A stretch of DNA of 13,303 nt, taken from CAZBBB01 sp964490005 (GTDB taxonomy: Bacteria; Planctomycetota; B15-G4). This document shows positions 1 to 7,326 of the stretch, piece after piece. How positions within the stretch are numbered: position 1 is the stretch's first letter; each line of letters opens with the position of its first letter. The DNA lies in contig CAZBBB010000090.1 of the NCBI GenBank assembly GCA_964490005.1, positions 1 through 13,303 on the forward strand. Reading direction: 5' to 3'. Made by a program: the position numbers and the translations under genes. The notes under the pieces were generated by a model that was given only the letters and a program-made list of their open reading frames with translations, had not been told where the DNA came from and made no database searches.

Positions 1-1
1 G

Positions 2-415
2 CCCCGCTGCCGCTGGCCGGCCGCACTCGAGCAGCTGACGGGGGCGCTCGTCGCCGGGTGCGCGGCGCTCGCGCTGGGGCTGTCGGGCAGCAAGCTGCTC
101 GCGCAACTCGCCGGCGTCGCGGCCGCGGCCTGCGCCGGCCTGCTCGCGGCGTCGTCGGACGCGTCCCACGCCCGCGCGGCGCGAGGCGCGGCGGCGCCCC
201 TCGCCCTCTCGCTGGGGCTGCTGCTCGGAGCCGGCGGCCTGCTGGCCTCGTTGCCGTGGGAGGCGGGGGCGTTGCTGCTGTCGGCGGCGCCGCTCGGGCG
301 CGTCGCGGCCGCGGCGAGCGGTCGCCGCGCCTTGTCCGTGGCCGTCGCGCTGGGCTGCGGCGTCGCGGCCGTGCTCCTGGCGCACGGCGCCTCACCCTCC
401 TGGGACGAGTTCTGA
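2..415 (+). CDS. C-terminal part of a multi-pass membrane protein (5' end outside the window)
   Basis: The reading frame is open from the left edge and stops with TGA at 413-415, giving 137 residues with no start codon needed inside the window. The product is dominated by Ala, Leu and Gly. It holds about four or five hydrophobic stretches separated by short Arg/His-rich loops such as SHARAARG, and ends with SPSWDEF. This is the profile of an integral membrane protein. I recognise no family motif, so no function is assigned. The frame keeps the G/C third-position bias expected here, and competing frames give Arg-rich, low-complexity shadows. It converges on the CoA-binding gene, and a GC hairpin lies between the two stop codons. 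The upstream part is needed to name it. Confidence 0.6.
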   Translation, partial: PRCRWPAALEQLTGALVAGCAALALGLSGSKLLAQLAGVAAAACAGLLAASSDASHARAARGAAAPLALSLGLLLGAGGLLASLPWEAGALLLSAAPLGRVAAAASGRRALSVAVALGCGVAAVLLAHGASPSWDEF

Positions 416-421
416 GCGGGC

Positions 422-440
422 CGCGGGGTGCGCCCCCGCG
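422..440. terminator. GC hairpin between convergent genes
   Basis: A perfect 7-bp inverted repeat (CGCGGGG / CCCCGCG) with a 5-nt loop lies between the stop codons of the flanking convergent genes. There is no T-run on either side, so it is not a classical intrinsic terminator. Position and symmetry suggest a bidirectional terminator or a 3'-end stabilising stem. Confidence 0.4.
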
Positions 441-453
441 ACGGCGCGCGCGC

Positions 454-834
454 TCAGAGCGCGGCGGGGCTCTCGCCCACCTCGAGGATCGCGCAGACCT
501 CGAGCGGTTGCAGGCCGAGCTGCCGGGCGCGCGCGAGCAGCGCCTCGTCGCCGGCGCCCGGGTTGACGATGAACTCCTCGTGCGGCACCGCGGCGATGTC
601 GGGCAGCACGGACAGGCCGAGTCCGGGCGGCAGGTAGAGCGCGATGCGCGTGAGCGGCGCGGGCAGGTCGCGCACCGAGGCGTGCGCCGGCAGGCCCTCG
701 ATCTCGCGCAGGGTCGGATGCACGGGGTAGACCGTCCAGCCGCGCCGCTGATAGGCGCGCACGGCCTTGTTGCCGAACTTGCGGCGGTCGGCCGAGGCGC
801 CGATCACGGCGATGGAGGGTCGAGTCTCGGACAT
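454..834 (-). CDS. CoA-binding domain protein (CoA_binding_2 / YccU-like)
   Basis: A 126-residue single-domain protein of the CoA_binding_2 type, close to the roughly 130-140 residues usual for YccU-like proteins. Residues 8-14 (IAVIGAS) form the first beta strand and the glycine turn of the Rossmann-like nucleotide fold. Around residues 32-40, GWTVYPVHP matches the family's G-x-x-V-x-P-V-x-P signature, and NPGAGDEALL is the later glycine loop. Family members bind acyl-CoA or CoA in vitro, but their cellular role is mostly unknown. The start ATG is supported by MSETRPS leading straight into strand one and by a GGAG about 10 nt upstream (848-845). Longer in-frame extensions give Arg/Pro/Ala-rich sequence lacking homology. 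It has no operon partner. It is divergent from the GT-C glycosyltransferase across 120 bp. Confidence 0.85.
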   Translation of the reverse strand: MSETRPSIAVIGASADRRKFGNKAVRAYQRRGWTVYPVHPTLREIEGLPAHASVRDLPAPLTRIALYLPPGLGLSVLPDIAAVPHEEFIVNPGAGDEALLARARQLGLQPLEVCAILEVGESPAAL

Positions 835-863
835 GGGCGGGGCGCTCCGCGGCGGGACGCGCG

Positions 864-869
864 AGGATA
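864..869 (-). promoter_or_regulatory. -10-like element for the CoA-binding gene
   Basis: On the minus strand the sequence reads GCTATCCT, with TATCCT at 869-864. The identical hexamer precedes the GT87-like gene at 8651-8646. Here it lies 29 nt before the ATG, so a transcript would begin about 20 nt upstream of the start and include the GGAG motif at 848-845. This would be a leadered mRNA. No convincing -35 element is visible. Confidence 0.4.
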
Positions 870-940
870 GCGCCCGCTCGCCGCGAGGACGAGCCGGAGC
901 GCGCGCCCCGCCGGCGCTTCGCCCGCGCGCGGTGCTGTGC

Positions 941-946
941 GAGCAT
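941..946 (+). promoter_or_regulatory. Weak -10-like hexamer 8 nt before the GTG start
   Basis: GAGCAT lies exactly 8 nt upstream of GTG at 955, the same spacing as stronger hexamers at 8646-8651, 8695-8700 and 9511-9516. It matches TATAAT only at A2, A5 and T6, so alone it is weak evidence. It is listed because the spacing recurs and because it favours the start at 955 over 937. Confidence 0.3.
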
Positions 947-954
947 GGGCCGCC

Positions 955-2769
955 GTGAGCGCTCCCGACGGCCGCCGTCCGCGCTGGTGGCTGTCCGCCG
1001 TCGTCGGCACGCTGCTGCTCTTCGTCGGCCTGGCGCTGCACCAGGCCCGCTCCACGAGCGAGACCTACGACGAGCCGATGTACATCCTGTCGGGGTACAG
1101 CTACCTCGTCACGGGCGACTTCTCCTTCAATCGCGAGCACCCGCCGCTCGCCAAGCTGCTGCTCGCGCTGCCGCTGCTGGGCCTCGACCTCGTGCTGCCC
1201 GAGTCGTACCAGGTGCTGCCCGGCATCGAGTACTCGTTCTACGCGCACCAGCCGCGCGCCGACGTGCGGCAGATCCTGTGGCGCGCTCGGCTGCCGGGCA
1301 TCGCGCTCGGGGTCGTGCTCGGTCTGTACGTGCTGGCCTGGGCGCGCCGGCTGTTCGGCGACGGCGCCGGACTCGCCGCGCTGCTGCTGTGCCTGCTCAA
1401 CCCCGTCGTGCTCGCGCTATCGACCGTCGCCGGCAACGATTTCGCGCTGGGCGTGTTCTGCACGGCGACGCTCTACCACGCCTCACGCTGGCTGGGCGAA
1501 GGCAGCCGCCGGCACCTGCTCTTCATGGCGCTCATGCTGGGCTGCGCGCTCGGCACCAAGCTCACGGCGCTGCTGCTGCTGCCGGCGCTCGGGTTGATCG
1601 TGCTGGGCTGCGCGCTCGCGCGCCGGCGCGTCGCGCCGATCGGCGAGGCGCTGGTCGCACTGTTCGCCGCGGTCGGCGTGCTGTGGCTGATCTACGGCGG
1701 CGAGGCGCGCTCGCTGTCCGACGCGCGCGGGCACGTGCGCTTCGTGCCCAAGGGCGCCGAGGCGGCGGCCTTCCACGAGCCGGCGATCGAGCGGGCGCTC
1801 GAGGCGCTGTTCGGCGCCGAGCGTCCCGTCCCGCTGCTCTCGTACCTGCGCGGCATCGATCACCAGCTCGAGCACGCCGCCGCCGGCCACCAGAACTACT
1901 GGCGCGGGCAGCTCTCGGAGAGCGGCGCGCCGGAGTTCTTCGTGGTGAGCGCGCTGTTCAAGAACCCCGAAGGGCTCGTGCTGCTCGCGCTGCTCGCGCT
2001 GTGCGTCTGGCGCCGCACCTGGCGCGGAACGGCGCAGGAGGCCCTGCTGCTGGCGTTCCCCGCGCTGCTGATCTTCGTGCTCAGCCGCGGCAACGCGCAG
2101 CTCGGCTTCAAGTACGCGCTGCCCGTCGTGCCGCTGCTGTGCGTGGGTGCGGCGCGCGTCTTCGCGCCCGAGCTGCGCGCGCGGCGCGGCGCCGGACCGG
2201 CGCTGGTGCTGGGCGCCGGCGGCACCGCGTTGGCCTTGGGCCTGGGCGGCGGCGTGCCCTGGGACGCCGATCGCGTGCTCGTGCTGCTCCTTCCCTGGCT
2301 GGTCGCCGCGCTCGTCTGGCGGTGCAGCCTGCTCCACGCGGGGCTGTCGCTGGTCGCCTGCGCCGCGGTCTTCGTGCTCGTGCACCAGCCGCACAACCTG
2401 ATGTACTTCAACCACTGGGTGGGCGGGCCCGAGCTGGGTTGGCGCTGGTCGATCATCGGCGACGACTGGGGGCAGGACACGGCCGCGCTCGGGCGCTGGA
2501 TGGCCGAGCACGAGGTGCCGTCGATCACCTACGACTACTACGGCGAGGGCGACCCCGAGGCCTGGGGCGTGCGCGGCGCGCCGCTCCACGGCAGCGCGAC
2601 GGTGGGCGAACTGCCCGTCGGCCTGATCGCGGTGCCGCTCGCCTTCCAGTTGCGGCAACCCGAACGCTACGCCTTCCTGCAGGGCAAGGAGCCGATCGCG
2701 CTCGTCGGCCGCACGATCCGCATCTACGAGATCACCGAAGCCGATCGGCTCGCCGCGCGCCGTCCCTGA
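955..2769 (+). CDS. GT-C membrane glycosyltransferase (PMT/ArnT-like, GT39/GT83 type)
   Basis: A 604-residue integral membrane protein with about ten or more hydrophobic segments. The first membrane helix (about 13-30) is followed by SETYDEP with the acidic pair D39-E40, the position of the catalytic Asp in the first extracytoplasmic loop of GT-C enzymes. Next comes FNREHPPLAK (58-67), the NPEHPP-type signature of PMT/RgtA-like transferases. The C-terminal part has YFNHWVGGP and DDWGQD (503-508), as in many bacterial homologues of this group. Such enzymes take a sugar from a polyprenyl-phosphate donor and act on the outer face of the membrane; donor and acceptor are unknown here. GTG at 955 gives MSAPDGRR with a short basic N-terminus before helix one. 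GTG at 937 would add six residues (MRAWAA). The gene converges on the sulfatase-fold pair, which suggests a shared glycan theme. Confidence 0.85.
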   Translation: MSAPDGRRPRWWLSAVVGTLLLFVGLALHQARSTSETYDEPMYILSGYSYLVTGDFSFNREHPPLAKLLLALPLLGLDLVLPESYQVLPGIEYSFYAHQPRADVRQILWRARLPGIALGVVLGLYVLAWARRLFGDGAGLAALLLCLLNPVVLALSTVAGNDFALGVFCTATLYHASRWLGEGSRRHLLFMALMLGCALGTKLTALLLLPALGLIVLGCALARRRVAPIGEALVALFAAVGVLWLIYGGEARSLSDARGHVRFVPKGAEAAAFHEPAIERALEALFGAERPVPLLSYLRGIDHQLEHAAAGHQNYWRGQLSESGAPEFFVVSALFKNPEGLVLLALLALCVWRRTWRGTAQEALLLAFPALLIFVLSRGNAQLGFKYALPVVPLLCVGAARVFAPELRARRGAGPALVLGAGGTALALGLGGGVPWDADRVLVLLLPWLVAALVWRCSLLHAGLSLVACAAVFVLVHQPHNLMYFNHWVGGPELGWRWSIIGDDWGQDTAALGRWMAEHEVPSITYDYYGEGDPEAWGVRGAPLHGSATVGELPVGLIAVPLAFQLRQPERYAFLQGKEPIALVGRTIRIYEITEADRLAARRP

Positions 2770-2790
2770 ACGCGCCTCGCACCGACCGTC

Positions 2791-2810
2791 GCGCGCTCAG
2801 GGTCGCGCGC
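2791..2810. terminator. GC hairpin at convergent gene ends
   Basis: GCGCGC at 2791-2796 and 2805-2810 can form a 6-bp stem with an 8-nt loop that contains the stop codon of the minus-strand gene. It falls at the junction of two convergent genes separated by 27 nt. There is no T-run, and alternating GC is frequent in this genome, so support is modest. Confidence 0.28.
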
Positions 2811-4053
2811 AGGCCGCCCGCCAGGCCGCGTCGCGGCGCAGCAGCGCGTCGAGCACGATCGGCGCCACGGCGGCCGGCCGCCGGGCGAGCGGATCCTGCT
2901 CGAGGAGGTAGACCTCGGCGCGCAGGCCGTCGGCGTCGCTGACGAGCTTGTGCGTCGCGATGCGCAGCGCGTGCCCGACGAAGGGCGGCCCGCCGTCGGC
3001 CGGGAGGTGGCGCCCCTCGGCGTGGCTCTCGCGCACCGGCGCGTGCTGGTAGCGCACGGCGTTGTTGAGGCTCTTGCCCGCGGGCGCCGTCCAGCTCAGG
3101 CGCAGGCCCAGCTCGACGATCGTGGGCGCCAGGTCGACCGAGGCCGCCAGTCGCTCGAGCAGCTGCCCGCGCATGAAGCGCGCCGGCAGGCGCAGGATCG
3201 TCGGCACCGCGATCGAGGCCTCCGAGAGGTCGGCGCCGGCGACGAAGCGCGGCGGGGCGTCCTCGTCGAGGCGCAGGCCGGCGGTGCCCGCGACGACGAG
3301 CATCAGCGTTTCGAGGCGGGCCCGCTCGGCGAGCGCCTGCAGGAAGCGTCCGAGCGCCGCGTCGAGCCCGGCCAGCGCCTCGTCGTAGCGCGCGGCGAGC
3401 GCGGCCCGCGAGGGTGCGTCGATCGCCGCGGCGAGTTCGGCCTCGCTCCACGGCGCGCGCAGGTCGCCGAGGTCGACCCACAGCAGGGCGCGGCGCGCGA
3501 GCGGGCCGTCGAGCAGCTCCAGGGCCCGGGCGAAGGCGGCGTCGGCGTCGGCGCCGCGCGCGTCGACGCGTTCGGCGAAGCCCTGGTCGAAACCGACGCC
3601 GGCGTGGGCCGGGTGCGCGAAGACCGCGCCGGTCGCGACGCCCGCCTGCTGCGCGAGTTCGGCGATCGTGACGGCCGCGGCCGGCAGCACGTCCTGCCGG
3701 CCGCGCACGCCGCTCTGCGCGGGGCAGGCGCCGGTGAGCAGCGCCGCCGTCGCCGCGCGGCTGTCGTTGCTCGAACTCCAGGCCTGCGCGAAGGAGATGC
3801 CCGTCTCGGCCAGGCGATCGAACTGCGGCGTGCGCGCGGCGCCGGTCCCGGGCGGCGCCAGGTGCCCGACGCGGTCGGCGCGCAGCCCCGCGACGGTGAT
3901 CAGGATCACGCTCGCCTCGAGCTGCCGCGGCACGACCGGCAGGGCCGAGCGCGAGGGCAGCAGCAGCGGCTGCAGCAGCGCGCCGACCGGCAGCGTGAGC
4001 GCGAGCATCCCGAGCAGCAGGCTCGCGCGGCGCTCGGATCGCGCGGCGCCCAT
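2797..4053 (-). CDS. Degenerate sulfatase/alkaline-phosphatase-fold protein, probable pseudoenzyme
   Basis: A 418-residue protein with an N-terminal membrane anchor or uncleaved signal (about residues 11-32) and an extracytoplasmic domain of the sulfatase superfamily. The fold shows in the collinear series LITVAGLRADR (51-61), ATAALLTG (101-108), LMLVVAGTAG (250-259) and SVDLAPTIVELG. Compared with the upstream neighbour, the usual metal ligands are replaced: the first-strand Asp is A55, the Asp-His of the DHG motif is G256-T257, and the nucleophile position is S98 in a context lacking the conserved Pro and His. The gene is intact with normal composition, so it seems kept for a non-catalytic or altered role rather than decaying. 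Its ATG lies 1 nt after the TGA of the preceding sulfatase gene, which implies translational coupling and perhaps a heteromer. It is the last gene of the operon. An active enzyme with a different metal site remains possible. Confidence 0.75.
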   Translation of the reverse strand: MGAARSERRASLLLGMLALTLPVGALLQPLLLPSRSALPVVPRQLEASVILITVAGLRADRVGHLAPPGTGAARTPQFDRLAETGISFAQAWSSSNDSRAATAALLTGACPAQSGVRGRQDVLPAAAVTIAELAQQAGVATGAVFAHPAHAGVGFDQGFAERVDARGADADAAFARALELLDGPLARRALLWVDLGDLRAPWSEAELAAAIDAPSRAALAARYDEALAGLDAALGRFLQALAERARLETLMLVVAGTAGLRLDEDAPPRFVAGADLSEASIAVPTILRLPARFMRGQLLERLAASVDLAPTIVELGLRLSWTAPAGKSLNNAVRYQHAPVRESHAEGRHLPADGGPPFVGHALRIATHKLVSDADGLRAEVYLLEQDPLARRPAAVAPIVLDALLRRDAAWRAACARP

Positions 4054-4054
4054 C

Positions 4055-5458
4055 TCAGTTGCCGAAGTAGCCCATCTGGTGCAGCAGCGCGAGCGTCTCG
4101 GCGTCGAGCCCGCCGCCGCCGCCCGCCGCCGCCGGCAGGCGCTCGGCGTTCAGCATCGCGGCGTAGAGCTTGAGCAGCTGCTCGAGGGTCTGCGGCTCGC
4201 GCGCCGACAGGTCGGCTGCGGCGGGCGCGCGACCGTCGGTGGCGTGCAGCGCGCGCGACCGGCGGTCGACGAGGTCGAGCAGCAGCGAGCGGCCGTCGCG
4301 CAGGCTGCGCTTGCGGTCGCGCGACGCGGCGACCTGCTCGGGCGAGGCCTCCTTGCCGGAGCGGTCGTCGCCGATGCGTTCGGCGAGCACCGGCCGCGGC
4401 GCGAGCGTGCGTCCCTCGACGAGCGGCGCCAGGCTGCGCCCCGTCGGCGCGAGCGCCGCCGCGGAGAGGCCGGCCAGTTCGAGCAGCGTCGGCGCCACGT
4501 CGATCTGGCTCACGAGCGCGTCCACGCGCCGCCCGGCCTGCGCGCCGCCGGGCAGGCGCAGCAGCAGCGGGATGTGCGTGTTCTCGTCCCACAGGTGCGG
4601 GTCGTGGGAGAACCAGTCGTCGCCGTGCTCGTCGAGCACCTCGCCGTGGTCGGCGACGACGAGCACGATCGTGTCCTGCAGCCGGCCGGCGGCGGCCAGC
4701 GCGTCGAACAGCCGCCCGAGGCGGTCGTCGAGGAAGGCCAGCCCGCCGTCGTAACGGTCGACGATCATGCGGCGCTGCTCGTCGGTCAGCCCCATCTCGC
4801 GGCGGTCGGCCGGCGAGAGCTGGTACCAGCGTTCGGTCGCGCCGACCTGCGGGTCCTTGATCTCGCCGAAGCGCGCCCACCACTCGGGCCCCTGGTGCGC
4901 GAAGGGCCGATGCGCGTCGTAGAAGTGCAGCCACGCGAACCAGGGTTGCGGCGCGGGCGCGCACAGCTCGGGCAGCGCGGCGTCGAGCAGCTCGTCGGCG
5001 CCCGCGAGCAGGATCTGCTCGCCCTCTTCGCGGTGCGGCGGGGCGGTCGTCTGGTGGAAGCCGCGGTCGAGGCCGAGCAGCAGCAGCGACTTCATCGGCG
5101 TGAAGGCCAGCGTGCGGTAGCCGGCCGCGGCGAAGGACTGCGCCAGGGTAGGGACCTCGGCCAGGCGCTTGTTCCAGTGCATCAGGCCGTGCTCGGCGGG
5201 CAGGCGCCCGGTCATCAGGCTGGCGTGCGTGGGGGGCGTGAAACTGCTGTTGGCGTAGGCCCGTTCGAAGAGCACCGCCTGCGCGGCGAAGGCGTCGAGC
5301 CGCGGCGTGATCTCCCGCGCCGTCTGCCCGTAGCAACCCAGCCGGTCGGCGCGCACGGTGTCGATGGTCACGAGCAGCACGTTCGGCGGGCGCGGCGGCT
5401 CGCCGCAGGCCGCGAGAGCCAGCGCGAGCGCCGCGGCGAGCCGGGGCGCGCGCCTCAC
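4055..5458 (-). CDS. Sulfatase-superfamily lipoprotein with Thr in the nucleophile position
   Basis: A 467-residue secreted hydrolase or phosphotransferase-like protein. The N-terminus is a short lipoprotein signal with lipobox LAAC (15-18) and C18 as the lipidated residue. The sulfatase-fold domain starts at VLLVTIDTVRAD (27-38; D33 metal ligand), followed by the nucleophile region TPPTHASLMTG (74-84), HFYDAHRPF, and the DHGE motif (D270, H271, E273). The classical formylglycine signature C/S-x-P-x-R is absent: T74 occupies the Cys/Ser site and H78 the Arg site. This resembles Thr-type members of the superfamily, such as phospho-group transferases and phosphonoacetate-hydrolase-like enzymes, more than true sulfatases. 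A phospho-group transferase or phosphodiesterase acting on surface glycans is therefore as likely as a sulfatase. The GTG start overlaps the TGA of the upstream GT2 gene (GTGA). An ATG does not occur nearby, and this start yields a proper signal peptide. Confidence 0.85.
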   Translation of the reverse strand: MRRAPRLAAALALALAACGEPPRPPNVLLVTIDTVRADRLGCYGQTAREITPRLDAFAAQAVLFERAYANSSFTPPTHASLMTGRLPAEHGLMHWNKRLAEVPTLAQSFAAAGYRTLAFTPMKSLLLLGLDRGFHQTTAPPHREEGEQILLAGADELLDAALPELCAPAPQPWFAWLHFYDAHRPFAHQGPEWWARFGEIKDPQVGATERWYQLSPADRREMGLTDEQRRMIVDRYDGGLAFLDDRLGRLFDALAAAGRLQDTIVLVVADHGEVLDEHGDDWFSHDPHLWDENTHIPLLLRLPGGAQAGRRVDALVSQIDVAPTLLELAGLSAAALAPTGRSLAPLVEGRTLAPRPVLAERIGDDRSGKEASPEQVAASRDRKRSLRDGRSLLLDLVDRRSRALHATDGRAPAAADLSAREPQTLEQLLKLYAAMLNAERLPAAAGGGGGLDAETLALLHQMGYFGN

Positions 5459-6186
5459 GGGGCGCCCTTGGTGAAGAGGCGCCCGGTCAGGCCCAGCCAG
5501 CGCAGGCGCAGGATCGTGAAGTAGCTGCGCAGCAGCGTGCGGAAGGTGAGCGTCGAGGTGCCGGCCTCGCGCTCCTTGAAGCGGATGGGCACCTCCGCGA
5601 TCTTCAGGCCGCGCAGGCGCGCCTTGTAGAGCAGTTCGTGCACGATCGCGGGCCCCGGGGAGAAGGCCGCGCCGACGTCGATGGCGCGCAGCGCCGAGGC
5701 GCGGAAGCCGCGGAAACCGCTGTTGCAGTCGCGCACCGGTACTCCCAGCACGAGGCGCACGTAGAGGTTGCTGGCGCGCGTGAGCCAGCGGCGCCAGGCG
5801 GGGCGGCCGATGTCGGCGCCGCCCGGCACCTGCCGGCTGCCGAGCACGACGTCGGCCTGCCGCAGCGCGGCGATCATCGCCGGCAGGTGTTCGGGGTGAT
5901 GGCTCCAGTCGGCGTCCATCTCGAAGGCCAGCTCGGCGCCCATCTGCAGGGCCTGGACGTAGGCGGCGCGGCCGGCGCGCCCGCGCCCGCGATCGGTCGT
6001 GCGGTGCAGCAGGTGCGCGCGCGGCTGCCGGCGCGCGAGTTCGGCCACGGCCTTCCAGGTGCCGTCGGGGGAGTCGTCGTCGGCGACCAGCACCTCGATC
6101 GCGCGGTCCTGCGCCAGGATCGCCTCGCACAGGCCGACGATGTTCTCGATCTCGTTGTAGGTCGGCACCGTGACGACGATCTTCAC
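5455..6186 (-). CDS. GT2 glycosyltransferase, dolichyl/polyprenyl-phosphate mannose synthase-like
   Basis: A 243-residue soluble GT-A enzyme of family GT2. VTVPTYNE (5-12) is the nucleotide-binding start. DDDSPDGT (36-43), EMDADWSHHPE (89-99; the DxD metal site), LGSRQVPGG (115-123), CNSGFRGFR (154-162) and EVPIRFKEREAGTSTL (198-213) follow the order of DPM1-type synthases. These move a hexose from GDP- or UDP-sugar onto a polyprenyl phosphate on the inner membrane face. There is no C-terminal membrane anchor pair. Where the plus-strand paralogue has NGYVFQVEM, this protein has FSPGPAIVHELL, so the acceptor or donor may differ. GTG at 6186 overlaps the TGA of the GT9 gene in a GTGA junction. 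The start is fixed by this overlap and by MKIVVTVPTYNE, the usual family N-terminus. Confidence 0.88.
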   Translation of the reverse strand: MKIVVTVPTYNEIENIVGLCEAILAQDRAIEVLVADDDSPDGTWKAVAELARRQPRAHLLHRTTDRGRGRAGRAAYVQALQMGAELAFEMDADWSHHPEHLPAMIAALRQADVVLGSRQVPGGADIGRPAWRRWLTRASNLYVRLVLGVPVRDCNSGFRGFRASALRAIDVGAAFSPGPAIVHELLYKARLRGLKIAEVPIRFKEREAGTSTLTFRTLLRSYFTILRLRWLGLTGRLFTKGAP

Positions 6187-7319
6187 GGCGCGCGGGCCTC
6201 GAGCTGCCGCTGCACGGCCGCGTGCACGGTCTCGACCGAGAGCGTCTCCATGCACGAGGGGCTCACGTCGCAGTCGGAGCGGTAGCAGCACAGGCAGGGG
6301 ACGGCGCCCGCGAGGCGTTCGCCGCGGTCGGCGAGGTCGATCTCCGCCAGCGAGGTCGGGCCGAAGAGCGCCACGACGCGCCGGCCCGTCGCGACGGCCA
6401 CGTGCAGGGCCAGGGTGTCGCCCGTGACGACGACGTCGCAGCGCTCGACGATGCCGGCGAAGGCCCGCAGGGTGTTGTCGCAGCCGGTGTCGACGACGGC
6501 CTTGCCGCCCAGGTGCACGAGCCGCGCGTTGCGCTCGCGCTCCTCGGGGCCGCCGAGCAACCAGACCTGGCAGCCCTCGGCCGCGAGGCGACGCGTGAGT
6601 TCGTCCCAGCCGCTCTCGGTCCAGCGCTTCCAGCGCCAGCGACCGCCGGCGCCGGTGTTGAGCCCGACGATGTGCTGCCCGGCGGCGCGCGGATGCCTGG
6701 CGGAGAGGGCCTGACCGCGCGCACGGTCGGCGGCCGACAACTCGAGGAGCGGCCGTTCGCGCCGCCAGTCGAGGCCCAGCGCCGCGGCGATGTGCTCCTG
6801 ATAGAGGCGCGTGTTGTCGCGCTTGAGCGCGTCCGAGAGGCCCATCTCGTACCAGGTGCGCGCGCCCGGCGAGAGCGGCACGACGACGCCGCGCGCGTCG
6901 AGATCGAAGCCGAGGCGCGCGCCGCCCTCGGCGAGGCGGGCGAGATGCGCGAGCGCGACGGCGTCGGCCGCGGCGTCGGGACAGAGCACGACGTCGAAGC
7001 GCTCGGCGCAGAGTTCGAGAGGCACCGTGCCGGCGCTCGTGAGCACGCGGTCGACGAGCCGGTTGCCCCCGAAGAGCGGCACGGCGCCCGGCGAGGTGAG
7101 CCACGTGACGTGCGCGCCGGGCCAGCGCCGGTGGATCGCCGGCAGCAGCGAAGTCGTGCGCAGGACGTCGCCGACCGCCGCGAGCTTCACGATCAGCAGG
7201 CGCACCTTGATCGGGTCGTAGTCGCTCGTGCACGTGGCGCAGGTCACGCCCGACGCCTTGTGGGGCGCGCAGGGGCGGTCGGGCCGGAAGTGACGGCAGT
7301 CGGTCTTGAGCGAGCTCAT
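6183..7319 (-). CDS. GT9 glycosyltransferase (heptosyltransferase-like) with N- and C-terminal Cys motifs
   Basis: A 378-residue enzyme of the ADP-heptose:LPS heptosyltransferase family (GT9, GT-B fold). The N-terminal domain starts at LLIVKLAAVGDVLRTT (41-56). D51 corresponds to the conserved catalytic Asp. The C-terminal domain carries LNTGAGGRW, LLGGPEER and TGDTLALHVAVATGRRVVALFGPT, the donor-binding part. Before the first strand is a 30-residue extension with C8, C17, H20, C27 and C30, arranged like a small zinc site. Near the C-terminus a second cluster holds C342, C344, C345, C350 and C356. The ATG at 7319 lies 7 nt after the stop of the GT87-like gene and includes the Cys extension. 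An ATG 48 nt further upstream would overlap that gene and add only MPVPLGAIRPCPPDRS. The likely role is addition of a heptose or other sugar to a core glycan. Confidence 0.87.
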   Translation of the reverse strand: MSSLKTDCRHFRPDRPCAPHKASGVTCATCTSDYDPIKVRLLIVKLAAVGDVLRTTSLLPAIHRRWPGAHVTWLTSPGAVPLFGGNRLVDRVLTSAGTVPLELCAERFDVVLCPDAAADAVALAHLARLAEGGARLGFDLDARGVVVPLSPGARTWYEMGLSDALKRDNTRLYQEHIAAALGLDWRRERPLLELSAADRARGQALSARHPRAAGQHIVGLNTGAGGRWRWKRWTESGWDELTRRLAAEGCQVWLLGGPEERERNARLVHLGGKAVVDTGCDNTLRAFAGIVERCDVVVTGDTLALHVAVATGRRVVALFGPTSLAEIDLADRGERLAGAVPCLCCYRSDCDVSPSCMETLSVETVHAAVQRQLEARAP

Positions 7320-7326
7320 CGATCGG

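Noticed and set aside
937..954. GTG 937 as start of the GT-C gene
   Set aside because: It is possible, but it has neither an RBS nor an upstream hexamer. GTG 955 has the recurrent 8-nt spacing and a more usual N-terminus; the difference is only six residues.
835..1248. N-terminal extension of the CoA-binding protein (264-residue frame)
   Set aside because: It would overlap the GT-C gene on the other strand. It has no homology-like sequence, and the domain is complete from 834.
945..2942. 665-residue plus-strand frame overlapping the GT-C gene
   Set aside because: It is Arg/Ala-rich low-complexity sequence typical of a shifted frame in high-GC DNA. The frame from 955 carries GT-C motifs and membrane helices.
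3668..5524. 618-residue plus-strand frame antisense to the sulfatase-fold genes
   Set aside because: It has no recognisable domain and an Arg/Gln/Gly-rich composition. The opposite strand encodes the two clear sulfatase-fold proteins.
6186..7233. Long N-terminal extension of the GT2 protein (592-residue frame)
   Set aside because: The extension is Arg-rich and lies in the shifted frame of the GT9 gene. GTG 6186 in a GTGA overlap gives the normal family N-terminus.
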